In this document: positions 1 through 9,133 of the stretch, in pieces | How the letters are laid out: every line of letters begins with the position of its first letter | Numbering within the stretch: the stretch's first letter is position 1 | Assembly: GCF_011064845.1 (NCBI RefSeq) | Contig: NZ_CP049015.1 | Span: 186,001 to 250,000 of the forward strand | Source: Citrobacter freundii ATCC 8090 = MTCC 1658 = NBRC 12681 | GTDB taxonomy: Bacteria; Pseudomonadota; Gammaproteobacteria; Enterobacterales; Enterobacteriaceae | Length of the DNA: 64,000 nt | Direction: 5' to 3' | The notes under the pieces: model-generated | What the model saw: the letters and a program-made list of their open reading frames with translations, nothing else | What the model was told of the DNA's origin: nothing | Database searches by the model: none | Made by a program: the position numbers and the translations under genes

Positions 1-32
1 GCTTGAAAAATACAGCGGACCCACGTTGACGC

Positions 33-473
33 TTACGGCGTTTGATCCGCCTGCCAGCCCATAATCCACGTGGGATGGTGAGTCTCTTCCTGCCATGCGC
101 CGTCTTCAATGCGAAAACCCAGCGCATGGTAGAAGTTCACCGCGGATTGATTCTTCTGGTAGACCTCCAGGCTGAGTAACGAAAAGCGCTGCTGCACATG
201 CTGCACCAGCGCTTTGCCGATCCCGCTTCTGATGGCGGCAGGCGCGACAAACAGCGCGCCGAGGAAGCGGTCATCAATGACGCTGACAAAACCTTTGAGC
301 TCGCCTTCTTCTTCCCACACCCAGGTTTGCGCGGCTGGCAGATAAACATCCCGCACCACTGATTCACTTTCGCGCCAGTAGCGCTCTTCGATAAACGGAT
401 GGGCATGGATTGTGCTTTCCATCCACAGCGTCAGAATCGCTGATATATCTTCAGCCTTTGATTCACGAATCAT
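33..473 (-). CDS. yiaC: GNAT N-acetyltransferase YiaC
   Basis: A 146-residue single-domain GNAT acetyltransferase that moves acetyl from acetyl-CoA to an amine. E. coli YiaC is a known protein lysine acetyltransferase. The protein starts MIRESKAEDI. The acetyl-CoA pyrophosphate loop is seen as AAIRSGIGKALV, followed by the usual SLEVYQKNQSAVNFYHALGF motif that ends the fold. An in-frame start 93 bases further upstream exists but lies inside tag and adds residues the family lacks, so the ATG at 471-473 was chosen. The gene overlaps the end of tag by 11 bases, so translation is probably coupled. The order tag-yiaC is as in E. coli. Confidence 0.93.
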   Translation of the reverse strand: MIRESKAEDISAILTLWMESTIHAHPFIEERYWRESESVVRDVYLPAAQTWVWEEEGELKGFVSVIDDRFLGALFVAPAAIRSGIGKALVQHVQQRFSLLSLEVYQKNQSAVNFYHALGFRIEDGAWQEETHHPTWIMGWQADQTP

Positions 474-1032
474 GTTGTTCTCCCGGATAACAGATGCAGC
501 TGGTGACATGATCGTTGACCAGGCCGCATGCCTGCATAAAGGAGTAACAAATGGTGGTGCCGACAAACTTAAAACCGCGTTTTTTTAACGCTTTAGACAG
601 CGCGTCTGACGCAGGCGTGGAGGTGGGAATATCGCTCAGGTTGGCGGCGCGGGTCACTTGTGGTTGGTTATCAACAAATGACCAGACGAACTCGCTAAAC
701 GACTCTCCGTTTTGTGCCATCGTCAGAAAGGCGCGAGCGTTGCCGATAATGGCCTGAATTTTTCCGCGATGGCGAATTATGCCGGCATCCAGTACCAGCC
801 TTTCCACATCCTCTTCGGTCATGGTCGCCACTTTTTCCGGGTCAAAATGGTGGAAAGCGTGGCGATAATTTTCCCGTTTCTTGAGTACGGTAATCCACGA
901 TAACCCGGCCTGCTGGCCTTCGAGGCAGATCATTTCGAACAGCTTTTTGCCATCGGTTTCGGGGACGCCCCATTCCTTGTCGTGGTAGGCAATGTAAAGT
1001 GGATCCTGACTGACCCATCCGCAACGCTGCAT
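463..1032 (-). CDS. tag: 3-methyladenine DNA glycosylase I (constitutive)
   Basis: DNA repair glycosylase that removes 3-methyladenine from alkylated DNA. It has 189 residues, about the family length. The four ligands of the structural zinc site known from E. coli Tag are all present: Cys4, His17, His175 and Cys179. The N-terminus (MQRCGWVSQDPLYIAYHDKEWG) and the catalytic-region segment MICLEGQQAGLSW are typical. The start ATG is preceded by GAGGAAG. The gene is the first of a two-gene unit with yiaC, with which it overlaps. Confidence 0.97.
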   Translation of the reverse strand: MQRCGWVSQDPLYIAYHDKEWGVPETDGKKLFEMICLEGQQAGLSWITVLKKRENYRHAFHHFDPEKVATMTEEDVERLVLDAGIIRHRGKIQAIIGNARAFLTMAQNGESFSEFVWSFVDNQPQVTRAANLSDIPTSTPASDALSKALKKRGFKFVGTTICYSFMQACGLVNDHVTSCICYPGEQHDS

Positions 1033-1189
1033 ATTCTTCCTCGCTGTTTTTACTGGCGTAAAAATTTCATTCGGCCCGCCTTGACGCGCCAGCTAAAAAG
1101 ACAATATTTAATACAAGGCCTGCTGGCCCAAATACTTCACACAATGACAATAATATCGCCGAATTCGGCTCTTTTCTGGAGTCGCGTTG

Positions 1190-1891
1190 ATGCTTATAAG
1201 AAACAGTAGTGGTCGCCAAAGGTTAACTCTGGCGAGCGTCATAGTTTGTGCGCTGTCCATCAATACAGCATATGGCTGGCAACAAGAATATATCGTTGAT
1301 GCGCTGTCAGGGCATACGGCTGAACGTTATACATGGGACAGCGATCACCAACCACGTTATAACGACATTCTGGAAGAACGTATTCGTTCCACTCAGAACG
1401 TGGCGGGGCCCGTGGTGAATCTGGCGGATGAGACACCAATGGATGCCACCAGCGGCATGAGTATGGGCTGGAACTTCCCGCTTTCAAGGCAGGTGACAAC
1501 CGGTCCGGTTGCCGCGCTGCATTATGACGGTTCCACCACATCTACTTACAACGAATTTGGCGATAGCGCGACGTCGGCAACGCAGAACGATCCGCTGTGG
1601 CATGCCAGCGTGAGCTCGTTGGGCTGGCGAGTCAATTCGCAGTTCGGTGATGTGCGACCGTGGGCGCAAATCAGCTATAACCAGCAGTTTGGCGAAAATA
1701 TCTGGAAGGCGCAGTCGGGTCTCAGTCGCATGACGGCGGCGGGTCAGGACGGTAACTGGGTAGATGTTACCGTCGGTGCGGATATGCTGTTGAACCCGCA
1801 CATGGCGGCTTACGCGGCGCTGTCGCAGGCGGAAAATAGCACCAACAACAGCGACTATATGTACACCATGGGAGTGAGCGCCAAATTTTAA
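1190..1891 (+). CDS. yhjY: YhjY-type autotransporter beta-domain outer-membrane protein
   Basis: A predicted outer-membrane protein of 233 residues. The N-terminus is a signal peptide (basic RNSSGRQR, a hydrophobic stretch, cleavage near NTAYG). The rest alternates polar and hydrophobic residues, with strands such as AAYAALSQAENS, and it ends in YTMGVSAKF. A terminal Phe is typical of beta-barrels inserted by the Bam complex. It corresponds by position to E. coli YhjY, an autotransporter-domain protein of uncertain function. A TTG lies directly before the ATG, but the spacing from CTGGAG (1176-1181) favours the ATG. It is probably monocistronic and divergent from tag. Confidence 0.8.
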   Translation: MLIRNSSGRQRLTLASVIVCALSINTAYGWQQEYIVDALSGHTAERYTWDSDHQPRYNDILEERIRSTQNVAGPVVNLADETPMDATSGMSMGWNFPLSRQVTTGPVAALHYDGSTTSTYNEFGDSATSATQNDPLWHASVSSLGWRVNSQFGDVRPWAQISYNQQFGENIWKAQSGLSRMTAAGQDGNWVDVTVGADMLLNPHMAAYAALSQAENSTNNSDYMYTMGVSAKF

Positions 1892-2029
1892 CGTAAACAA
1901 TCATCACATAAACATCTTGATTACATGTTGAGATCAACAATCACACGCACTCCAGCGATAGCGTGTACTAACTCATGCGATAAAATTCAGTAACCCGACT
2001 TTTTGTCTCGTCATTCATTCCGCATTCCA

Positions 2030-2060
2030 GGCATTTCATTCCGTCCTGGCGGCATTTCAT
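2030..2060 (+). promoter_or_regulatory. YpdB (PyrR) binding site of yhjX
   Basis: Two perfect direct copies of GGCATTTCAT at 2030-2039 and 2051-2060, separated by 11 bases. This is the published E. coli YpdB motif (two repeats with an N11 spacer). It lies about 85 bases before the yhjX start codon. In E. coli the pyruvate-sensing YpdA/YpdB pair activates yhjX strongly through this site. Confidence 0.93.
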
Positions 2061-2142
2061 GCCGTTTTCCCCTGCTCATAAAAACGCTTCGGTATGGTTG
2101 TTGGCAGAGAATTTCCCCTTTTGTTTATGCAGGAAGACTGCC

Positions 2143-3345
2143 ATGAAAACTTCTGATTATCAGCGTACCCGCTGGCTGACACTGATCGGCACCATCATTA
2201 CCCAATTTGCTTTAGGTTCTGTTTATACCTGGAGCCTGTTTAACGGTGCGCTTTCTTCTAAGCTTGATGCGCCGGTGAGTCAGGTTGCCTTTTCCTTTGG
2301 CCTGCTGAGCCTCGGGCTGGCAATTTCTTCTTCCGTCGCCGGGAAACTGCAGGAACGTTTTGGCGTGAAACGCGTCACCATGGCCTCCGGTATTTTACTC
2401 GGTGTGGGCTTCTTCTTAACCGCCCACTCTGACAGCCTGATTATGCTGTGGCTGAGCGCTGGTGTGTTGGTTGGTCTGGCGGATGGCGCAGGCTACCTGT
2501 TAACACTTTCCAACTGTGTAAAATGGTTCCCGGAGCGTAAAGGGCTGATTTCCGCCTTCGCTATCGGTTCTTACGGTCTTGGCAGCCTCGGTTTTAAATT
2601 CATCGATAGCCAACTGTTGAGCACCGTGGGTCTGGAAAAAACCTTCATGATCTGGGGCGCGATTGTGCTGGTAATGATCGTCTTTGGCTCCACGCTGATG
2701 AAAGACGCGCCGAATCAGGAAGTGAAAACGAAAAATGGCGTGGTTGAGAATGACTACACCCTGGCGCAGTCCATGCGTAAACCGCAGTACTGGATGCTGG
2801 CGGTCATGTTCCTGACGGCGTGTATGAGCGGGCTGTACGTAATTGGCGTGGCGAAAGATATCGCACAAAGTCTGGCACATATGGATGTGGCAACGGCGGC
2901 AAACGCGGTGACCGTGATTTCTATCGCTAACCTGTCCGGTCGTCTAGTTCTGGGGATTCTGTCCGACAAAATCTCTCGTATTCGCGTTATCACCATTGGT
3001 CAGGTCGTTTCGCTGGTGGGTATGGCGGCACTGCTGTTCGCGCCGTTGAATGATGTGACCTTCTTTACGGCGATTGCCTGTGTGGCATTTAACTTTGGTG
3101 GCACCATCACCGTGTTCCCGTCACTGGTGAGTGAGTTCTTCGGTTTGAACAACCTGGCTAAAAACTACGGTGTCATTTACTTAGGTTTCGGTATCGGCAG
3201 CATTTGTGGTTCCATTATCGCCTCGCTGTTCGGCGGATTCTATGTGACCTTCTGCGTTATCTTTGCGCTGTTAATTATCTCGCTGGCGCTTTCTACCACT
3301 ATTCGTCAGCCGCAGCGTAGCGTCTATACCGAGGCACACGCCTGA
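2143..3345 (+). CDS. yhjX: MFS transporter YhjX (pyruvate-induced)
   Basis: Major facilitator family inner-membrane transporter of 400 residues with about 12 hydrophobic segments. It resembles the oxalate/formate antiporter group (QFALGSVYTWSLFNGALS near the N-terminus; GKLQERFGVKRV between helices 2 and 3). In E. coli it is the main target of the pyruvate-responsive YpdA/YpdB system and is thought to handle pyruvate or a related acid; the substrate is not settled. A longer in-frame reading from 2059 would start inside the YpdB operator, so the ATG at 2143, preceded by AGGAAG, was chosen. It has its own operator upstream and a strong terminator downstream. Confidence 0.93.
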   Translation: MKTSDYQRTRWLTLIGTIITQFALGSVYTWSLFNGALSSKLDAPVSQVAFSFGLLSLGLAISSSVAGKLQERFGVKRVTMASGILLGVGFFLTAHSDSLIMLWLSAGVLVGLADGAGYLLTLSNCVKWFPERKGLISAFAIGSYGLGSLGFKFIDSQLLSTVGLEKTFMIWGAIVLVMIVFGSTLMKDAPNQEVKTKNGVVENDYTLAQSMRKPQYWMLAVMFLTACMSGLYVIGVAKDIAQSLAHMDVATAANAVTVISIANLSGRLVLGILSDKISRIRVITIGQVVSLVGMAALLFAPLNDVTFFTAIACVAFNFGGTITVFPSLVSEFFGLNNLAKNYGVIYLGFGIGSICGSIIASLFGGFYVTFCVIFALLIISLALSTTIRQPQRSVYTEAHA

Positions 3346-3370
3346 ATCTATTAGTGGTCTGATTAATGCC

Positions 3371-3405
3371 CGGCGCATATATTTACAAAAATATATGCGC
3401 CGTTT
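3371..3405 (+). terminator. rho-independent terminator after yhjX
   Basis: A perfect 14-bp stem (3371-3384 with 3389-3402), loop ACAA, followed by TTT. It lies 25 bases after the yhjX stop and separates yhjX from eptB. Confidence 0.8.
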
Positions 3406-3558
3406 GCATTCTCTATAAGCACTTTTCTTCCCTCCTGTGGTCTACTTACCTGCGCTGTAGAATTTTCTTATTATCTGCACTTGTCGCACTTTTCCCCTGT
3501 ATGGCCTGACAGGCTTTTGCGCAGGGTGTTTTTATCCCTTCCTCCAGGGTTTGTTTGC

Positions 3559-5253
3559 ATGAGATATATCAAATCGATGACGCAGCAGAAGCTGAGTTTC
3601 TTGCTGGCGATCTATATCGGTCTTTTTATGAATTGCGCTGTGTTTTTCCGTCGCTTTAGCGGATATGCGCACGAGTTTACCGTCTGGAAAGGACTCTCTG
3701 CGGTTGTTGAATTAGCTGGCACTGTGCTGGTGACCTTTTTTTTACTCCGTGTTCTCTCTTTATTTGGCCGACGCGTCTGGCGTGTCCTGGCAACGTTTGT
3801 GGTGCTCTGCTCTGCCGGCGCCAGCTATTACATGACCTTCCTGAATGTGGTCATTGGCTACGGTATTATTGCCTCGGTCATGACCACCGATATTGATTTA
3901 TCAAAAGAAGTCGTCGGCTGGCATTTTATCGTTTGGCTGGTTTCAGTCAGTATTATCCCATTGGTGTTGATTTGGAGTAACCGCTGTCGTTATACCCTGA
4001 TGAAACAGATTCGTACGCCTGGCATGAGATGGCGTAGCGTAGCGGCGGTTTTATTGGCTGGCCTGATGGTGTGGGCGCCCATTCGTCTGCTCAGCATGCA
4101 ACAAAAAAGCGTTGAGCGTGAAACAGGGATCGATTTACCCAGCTACGGCGGAGTCGTTGCGAACTCCTATTTGCCGTCAAACTGGCTCTCTGCGCTGGGT
4201 TTATACGCCTGGGCGCAGGTGGATGAATCTTCAGACAACAAATCGCTGATGAACCCGGCGAAGAAGTTCACCTACGTTGCCCCCAACAATCTCGACGACA
4301 CCTATGTCGTGTTTATTATCGGTGAAACCACGCGCTGGGATCATATGGGGATTTTTGGCTATGAGCGAAACACCACGCCAAGGCTGGCTCAGGAGAAAAA
4401 CCTGGCGGCTTTCCGTGGATATTCCTGTGATACCGCGACCAAGCTTTCACTACGCTGCATGTTCGTTCGTGAAGGTGGGGCAGAGGAAAACCCACAGCGT
4501 ACGCTGAAAGAACAAAACGTCTTTTCTGTGCTCGGCCAGTTAGGATTTAAAACCGATCTGTACGCGATGCAAAGCGAGATGTGGTTCTACAGCAATACCA
4601 TGGCGGAAAACATTGCCTATCGTGAACAGATTGGCGCAGAGCCGCGTAACCGTGGCAAAAACGTTGACGATATGCTGCTGATTAATGAGATGCAGCAATC
4701 TTTACAGAAGACTGATGATGGCGAAAAGCGTCTGATTATTCTGCACACCAAGGGCTCGCATTTTAACTACACCCAGCGCTACACCCGCGAATATGCACAG
4801 TGGAAGCCGGAGTGTGTCAATGTTGATAGTGGCTGCTCGAAAGCTGAGATGATTAATTCATTTGATAATTCGGTAACCTACGTTGATCACTTTATTACCC
4901 AGGTGTTTGATCAGCTGCGCGATAAGAAAGCGATCGTGTTTTACGCCGCCGATCACGGTGAGTCAATTAACGAACGTGAGCACCTGCACGGTACGCCGCG
5001 TAAAATGGCGCCGCCTGAGCAGTTCCGCGTTCCTATGATGGTGTGGATGTCAGACAAATATCTGGAAGACCCTGACCATGCGAAGGCATTTGCGCACCTG
5101 AAGCAAGAAGCTGAGATGAAGGTGCCGCGTCGTCATGTGGAACTGTACGATACCGTTCTGGGTTGCCTTGGTTATACCTCGCCAAATGGGGGGATTAACG
5201 AGAATAACAACTGGTGTCGTATCCCGGACGCGAAGAAGGTTACAGCCCAGTAA
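3559..5253 (+). CDS. eptB: Kdo2-lipid A phosphoethanolamine 7''-transferase EptB
   Basis: Inner-membrane enzyme that transfers phosphoethanolamine from phosphatidylethanolamine to the outer Kdo of LPS. It has 564 residues. The N-terminal 200 residues hold about five membrane helices. The periplasmic sulfatase-fold domain carries the metal and nucleophile region ([26 protein letters not shown], which should contain the catalytic Thr) and the C-terminal metal motif [11 protein letters not shown]. An in-frame extension to 3481 lies in untranslated leader; the ATG of MRYIKSM matches the E. coli start. In E. coli the gene is activated by sigma-E and repressed by the sRNA MgrR; no MgrR site was checked here. 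Confidence 0.96.
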   Translation: MRYIKSMTQQKLSFLLAIYIGLFMNCAVFFRRFSGYAHEFTVWKGLSAVVELAGTVLVTFFLLRVLSLFGRRVWRVLATFVVLCSAGASYYMTFLNVVIGYGIIASVMTTDIDLSKEVVGWHFIVWLVSVSIIPLVLIWSNRCRYTLMKQIRTPGMRWRSVAAVLLAGLMVWAPIRLLSMQQKSVERETGIDLPSYGGVVANSYLPSNWLSALGLYAWAQVDESSDNKSLMNPAKKFTYVAPNNLDDTYVVFIIGETTRWDHMGIFGYERNTTPRLAQEKNLAAFRGYSCDTATKLSLRCMFVREGGAEENPQRTLKEQNVFSVLGQLGFKTDLYAMQSEMWFYSNTMAENIAYREQIGAEPRNRGKNVDDMLLINEMQQSLQKTDDGEKRLIILHTKGSHFNYTQRYTREYAQWKPECVNVDSGCSKAEMINSFDNSVTYVDHFITQVFDQLRDKKAIVFYAADHGESINEREHLHGTPRKMAPPEQFRVPMMVWMSDKYLEDPDHAKAFAHLKQEAEMKVPRRHVELYDTVLGCLGYTSPNGGINENNNWCRIPDAKKVTAQ

Positions 5254-5344
5254 CAGAGCTGCTGACTTTCTCGCCGATCAAATGGCATTTTGATACTAAG
5301 GGATTGACGGGCGCGCGGCTGAGCAGTAAGATGCGCCCCGCATT

Positions 5345-5421
<77 letters not shown>

Positions 5422-5430
5422 AATTCAAAA

Positions 5431-5457
5431 ACCCTGCTCAACGAGCAGGGTTTTTTG
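5431..5457 (+). terminator. terminator of the tRNA-Pro transcript (first copy)
   Basis: The stem ACCCTGCTC/GAGCAGGGT is followed by TTTTTT, 9 bases after the tRNA CCA end. An almost identical copy follows at about 5595-5622. Confidence 0.9.
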
Positions 5458-5460
5458 CTT

Positions 5461-5625
5461 TATAGCCCAGGAGGATGAGAACCTCCGGGGGTAAGAGGTT
5501 CGACTCGAGCGTAGCGAGAGAACGTTGCGTCAGCAACGGCCCGCAGGGCGAGCCACGTAGTGGCGAGTAATCCTCTATCACCGACCAAATTTAAAACCCT
5601 GCTCAACGAGCAGGGTTTTTTGCTT
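5461..5625 (+). repeat. tRNA-Pro 3'-end-derived repeat with four short hairpins
   Basis: The last 19 bases of the tRNA gene recur at 5569-5587, followed by a near-copy of the tRNA terminator ending at 5625 (57 bases against 58 in the original, 5403-5460). Ahead of it, GAGGTTCGA of the T-arm recurs at 5495-5503. The two T-arm pieces are split by about 65 bases containing successive small inverted repeats: an imperfect CTCG..CGAG, GTTGC/GCAAC, GCCC/GGGC and GCCAC/GTGGC. The layout resembles the rtT-type tRNA-end repeats described behind E. coli tyrT. It cannot fold into a tRNA. Confidence 0.8.
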
Positions 5626-5717
5626 TGTAGGCCTGATAAGCGAAGCGCCATCAGGCAAAACATTGCACGGTTTTGGCATTGGCCGGATGGCGGCGCAAGC
5701 GCCTTATCCGGCCTACA
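5626..5717. repeat. REP/BIME element
   Basis: Two palindromic units in inverted order: TGTAGGCCTGATAAGCG...CATCAGGC and GCCGGATGGCGG...CTTATCCGGCCTACA. Confidence 0.9.
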
Positions 5718-6330
5718 GACTCAGTTTCATCCCGGCGTGTATGGCGTTATTCCAACCCCACCTTTGACCTTCCTTTTATCTGCAAAAATTGTGCATCACT
5801 TCCCACTGACAGTTAACGATTCTGTGACATATTCCATTGCCTTTTTTTATGTTTGCTTGAAACTTTTTTTGCGCTACTTATGGCTGGCGCTGGCATTTTC
5901 CGCTGTGCGTTTTAACGTTCATGGCATTAATCGCTCAGATATGCAGCATTCATTGGGAAAATTTGAATAAATTGCATAAATGTTAATCTCCAAATGTTGC
6001 GAAGTATGAAGATGTTTATTCTGGCATAGTGCGCGTAGCACAAATTTCCCTGCTGAAAATACCCGCTTGCACTTTTTTTAATCTTTGTTTGCCAATTCTC
6101 ACCATTGGTGTAAATCGCGGTTACCTGTATTGACGTTTTCACATTCTGTTGACAGATTGTAGGGTATGAGGGGCATTTCATGGAGAATCCGCACTGCAAC
6201 TCAGTCGCTTATGTGAACGGAATCCCCATCCTCTTAACGCTGACCCGGCCGGGTAAAAAACAAAAAAGGCCAGGCGGTGCAAACCCATTGCAAAGGGTAA
6301 AACAACAAACATCACATTTGGAGCAGAAGA
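5718..6330 (+). other. dppA upstream and leader region
   Basis: 613 bases with no convincing gene. The first half is AT-rich. A TTGACA at 6149-6154 could be a -35 element, but I could not place a good -10 beside it. In E. coli dppA has a long untranslated leader, and the spacing here allows the same. Confidence 0.5.
6297..6314 (+). promoter_or_regulatory. GcvB sRNA target site in the dppA leader
   Basis: A CA-rich single-stranded stretch (AAACAACAAACATCAC) lies just before the dppA Shine-Dalgarno GGAG (6320-6323). The G/U-rich region of GcvB is known to pair with this kind of sequence in dppA of Salmonella and E. coli and block translation. The site is read directly; the sRNA itself is not in the window. 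Confidence 0.75.
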
Positions 6331-7938
6331 ATGAGTATTTCCTTGAAGAAGTCAGGGATGCTGAAGCTTGGTCTGAGCCTGGTGGCTATGACCGTCGCAG
6401 CAAGCGTACAGGCTAAAACTCTGGTTTATTGTTCAGAAGGATCTCCTGAAGGCTTTAACCCGCAGCTTTTCACCTCTGGTACCACCTATGATGCCAGCTC
6501 CGTGCCGATCTATAACCGTCTGGTCGAGTTCAAAACCGGCACAACTGAAGTGATCCCGGGACTTGCTGAGAAGTGGGAAATCAGCGAAGACGGTAAAACC
6601 TATACCTTCCACCTGCGTCAGGGCGTGAAGTGGCAGGACAACAAAGATTTCAAACCGACGCGCGATTTAAACGCCGATGACGTGGTGTTCTCTTTCGATC
6701 GTCAGAAAAATGCCCAGAACCCGTACCATAAAGTTTCTGGCGGCAGCTATGAATACTTCGAAGGGATGGGTCTGCCAGACCTGATCTCCGAAGTGAAAAA
6801 AGTGGATGATAAAACCGTTCAGTTCGTGCTGACTCGCCCGGAAGCACCGTTCCTGGCTGACCTGGCGATGGACTTCGCTTCTATTCTTTCCAAAGAATAT
6901 GCGGACAACATGCTGAAAGCCGGTTCCCCGGAGAAAGTGGATCTGAACCCAATCGGTACCGGTCCGTTCCAGCTGCAGCAGTACCAGAAAGACTCTCGTA
7001 TTCTGTATAAAGCATTCGAAGGTTACTGGGGCACTAAGCCGCAGATCGACCGTCTGGTCTTCTCCATTACGCCTGACGCTTCTGTGCGTTACGCCAAACT
7101 GCAGAAGAACGAGTGCCAGGTGATGCCGTACCCGAACCCGGCTGACATCGCACGCATGAAGCAGGATAAAAATATCAACCTGATGGAGCAGGCCGGTCTG
7201 AACGTTGGCTACCTCTCTTTCAACACCGAGAAGAAACCGTTTGATGATGTGAAAGTCCGTCAGGCGCTGACCTACGCGGTAAACAAAGAAGCGATCATCA
7301 AAGCGGTTTATCAGGGTGCTGGCGTTGCCGCGAAAAACCTGATCCCACCGACCATGTGGGGCTATAACGACGACGTTAAAGACTACACCTACGATCCTGA
7401 GAAGGCCAAAGCGCTGTTGAAGGAAGCCGGTCAGGACAAAGGCTTTACCGTTGAACTGTGGGCCATGCCGGTACAGCGTCCTTACAACCCGAACGCTCGT
7501 CGTATGGCGGAAATGGTTCAGGCTGACTGGGCGAAAATTGGCGTTCAGGCCAAGATTGTGACCTACGAGTGGGGCGAGTATCTGAAACGCGCCAAAGCGG
7601 GTGAACATCAGGCGGTGATGATGGGTTGGACCGGTGACAACGGGGATCCGGACAACTTCTTCGCCACCCTGTTTAGCTGTGCGGCAGCGAAAGACGGCTC
7701 CAACTACTCTCGCTGGTGCTACAAGCCGTTTGAAGACCTGATCCAACCGGCGCGTGCGACCGACGATCACAACAAACGTATTGAACTGTACAAGCAAGCT
7801 CAGGTTGTTATGCACGATCAGGCCCCGGCTCTGATTGTTGCTCACTCCACCGTGTATGAACCAGTGCGTAAAGAAGTAAAAGGCTATGTGGTTGATCCAT
7901 TAGGCAAACACCACTTCGAAAACGTCTCTGTCGAATAA
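6331..7938 (+). CDS. dppA: periplasmic dipeptide-binding protein DppA
   Basis: Substrate-binding protein of the dipeptide ABC importer, also known to bind heme in E. coli. It has 535 residues, equal to E. coli DppA. The signal peptide is residues 1-28 (KKSGMLKLGLSLVAMTVAASVQA, then KTLVYCSEG at the mature start). The family 5 extracellular binding fold follows, with typical segments GLAEKWEISEDGKTYTFHLR and GTGPFQLQQY. It is the first gene of dppABCDF and is separated from dppB by 166 bases carrying a REP, which fits the usual excess of binding protein over permease. A CA-rich GcvB-type site lies in the leader. Confidence 0.98.
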   Translation: MSISLKKSGMLKLGLSLVAMTVAASVQAKTLVYCSEGSPEGFNPQLFTSGTTYDASSVPIYNRLVEFKTGTTEVIPGLAEKWEISEDGKTYTFHLRQGVKWQDNKDFKPTRDLNADDVVFSFDRQKNAQNPYHKVSGGSYEYFEGMGLPDLISEVKKVDDKTVQFVLTRPEAPFLADLAMDFASILSKEYADNMLKAGSPEKVDLNPIGTGPFQLQQYQKDSRILYKAFEGYWGTKPQIDRLVFSITPDASVRYAKLQKNECQVMPYPNPADIARMKQDKNINLMEQAGLNVGYLSFNTEKKPFDDVKVRQALTYAVNKEAIIKAVYQGAGVAAKNLIPPTMWGYNDDVKDYTYDPEKAKALLKEAGQDKGFTVELWAMPVQRPYNPNARRMAEMVQADWAKIGVQAKIVTYEWGEYLKRAKAGEHQAVMMGWTGDNGDPDNFFATLFSCAAAKDGSNYSRWCYKPFEDLIQPARATDDHNKRIELYKQAQVVMHDQAPALIVAHSTVYEPVRKEVKGYVVDPLGKHHFENVSVE

Positions 7939-7975
7939 TTAAAAGCAATCAAGGAAGCGCTGCGCCCCGGTATTG

Positions 7976-8007
7976 TGTAGGCCGGATAAGCGCAGCGCCA
8001 TCCGGCG
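7976..8007. repeat. REP element between dppA and dppB
   Basis: One palindromic unit, TGTAGGCCGGATAAGCGCAG with CGCCATCCGGC. A REP in this position often stabilises the upstream mRNA segment, here dppA. Confidence 0.88.
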
Positions 8008-8104
8008 TAATGCTTTACCCACGATGCAGTTTGCGTGGGATAAGATTTGTGAGCAATGCAGACTCACGGTTCCAGGCCGTGCGTCATTAGAGAGAATCCG
8101 GGTT

Positions 8105-9124
8105 ATGTTGCAGTTCATTCTCCGACGTTTGGGACTCGTCATCCCCACGTTTATCGGTATCACTCTTCTCACCTTTGCCTTCGTCCATATGATCCCCGGC
8201 GATCCGGTTATGATCATGGCAGGTGAACGTGGGATCTCCCCTGAGCGTCATGCTCAACTGCTGGCTGAACTCGGTCTGGATAAGCCTATGTGGCAGCAGT
8301 ACCTCCACTATATCTGGGGGGTTATGCATGGCGATTTAGGTATCTCACTGAAAAGCCGCTTACCGGTGTGGGAAGAGTTCGTACCTCGATTCAAAGCCAC
8401 GCTGGAACTCGGCGTCTGCGCGATGATTTTCGCCGTCGCAGTGGGTATCCCGGTGGGTGTACTTGCTGCCGTTAAGCGCGGCTCCATTTTCGATCACACC
8501 GCCGTTGGCCTGGCGCTGACCGGTTACTCCATGCCGATTTTCTGGTGGGGCATGATGCTGATCATGCTGGTTTCCGTGCAGTGGAACCTGACGCCAGTTT
8601 CTGGGCGGGTGAGCGACATGGTGTTCCTTGATGATTCCAATCCGCTGACCGGTTTTATGTTGATAGACACCGCCATCTGGGGTGAAGAGGGCAACTTTAT
8701 CGATGCGTTGGCGCATATGGTCTTGCCTGCGATGGTGCTGGGTACCATTCCTCTGGCGGTCATTGTGCGTATGACACGTTCGTCGATGCTGGAAGTACTG
8801 GGCGAGGATTACATTCGTACCGCGCGCGCTAAAGGTTTGACCCGTATGCGCGTCATCATCATTCACGCTCTGCGTAACGCGATGCTGCCCGTTGTAACCG
8901 TTATCGGCCTGCAGGTTGGTACGTTGCTGGCTGGGGCAATCCTGACCGAGACTATCTTCTCGTGGCCGGGGCTGGGACGCTGGCTGATCGATGCGCTGCA
9001 ACGCCGTGATTATCCGGTAGTGCAGGGCGGGGTACTGCTGGTCGCGACGATGATTATCCTCGTCAACTTGCTGGTAGACCTGCTGTATGGCGTGGTGAAC
9101 CCGCGTATTCGGCATAAGAAGTAA
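8105..9124 (+). CDS. dppB: dipeptide ABC transporter permease DppB
   Basis: Inner-membrane permease of the dipeptide importer, pairing with DppC. It has 339 residues, as in E. coli. The N-terminal helix starts MLQFILRRLGLVIPTFIGI, about six membrane segments follow, and the binding-protein-dependent permease signature (EAA loop) is seen as EDYIRTARAKGLTRMRVIIIHALRNA. An in-frame extension to 7973 runs through the REP element and was rejected. The stop lies 9 bases before dppC. Confidence 0.97.
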   Translation: MLQFILRRLGLVIPTFIGITLLTFAFVHMIPGDPVMIMAGERGISPERHAQLLAELGLDKPMWQQYLHYIWGVMHGDLGISLKSRLPVWEEFVPRFKATLELGVCAMIFAVAVGIPVGVLAAVKRGSIFDHTAVGLALTGYSMPIFWWGMMLIMLVSVQWNLTPVSGRVSDMVFLDDSNPLTGFMLIDTAIWGEEGNFIDALAHMVLPAMVLGTIPLAVIVRMTRSSMLEVLGEDYIRTARAKGLTRMRVIIIHALRNAMLPVVTVIGLQVGTLLAGAILTETIFSWPGLGRWLIDALQRRDYPVVQGGVLLVATMIILVNLLVDLLYGVVNPRIRHKK

Positions 9125-9133
9125 GGGGCCATC

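Noticed and set aside
1930-1960. A CRP site upstream of yhjX
   Set aside because: One TCACA half-site without a matching TGTGA at the right distance.
5569-5587. A second tRNA-Pro gene after proK
   Set aside because: Only the T-arm and acceptor 3' end are present; there is no D-arm or anticodon arm, so it is a remnant repeat.
6149-6175. TTGACA as the dppA -35 element
   Set aside because: No acceptable -10 at 16-18 bases; left unassigned.
6667-7845. A 392-codon open frame antisense to dppA
   Set aside because: It mirrors the codon bias of dppA, has no ribosome site and shows no family motif; dppA is certain.
7973-8104. N-terminal extension of DppB
   Set aside because: The extra residues are encoded by the REP palindrome and leader; the E. 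coli length fits the ATG at 8105.
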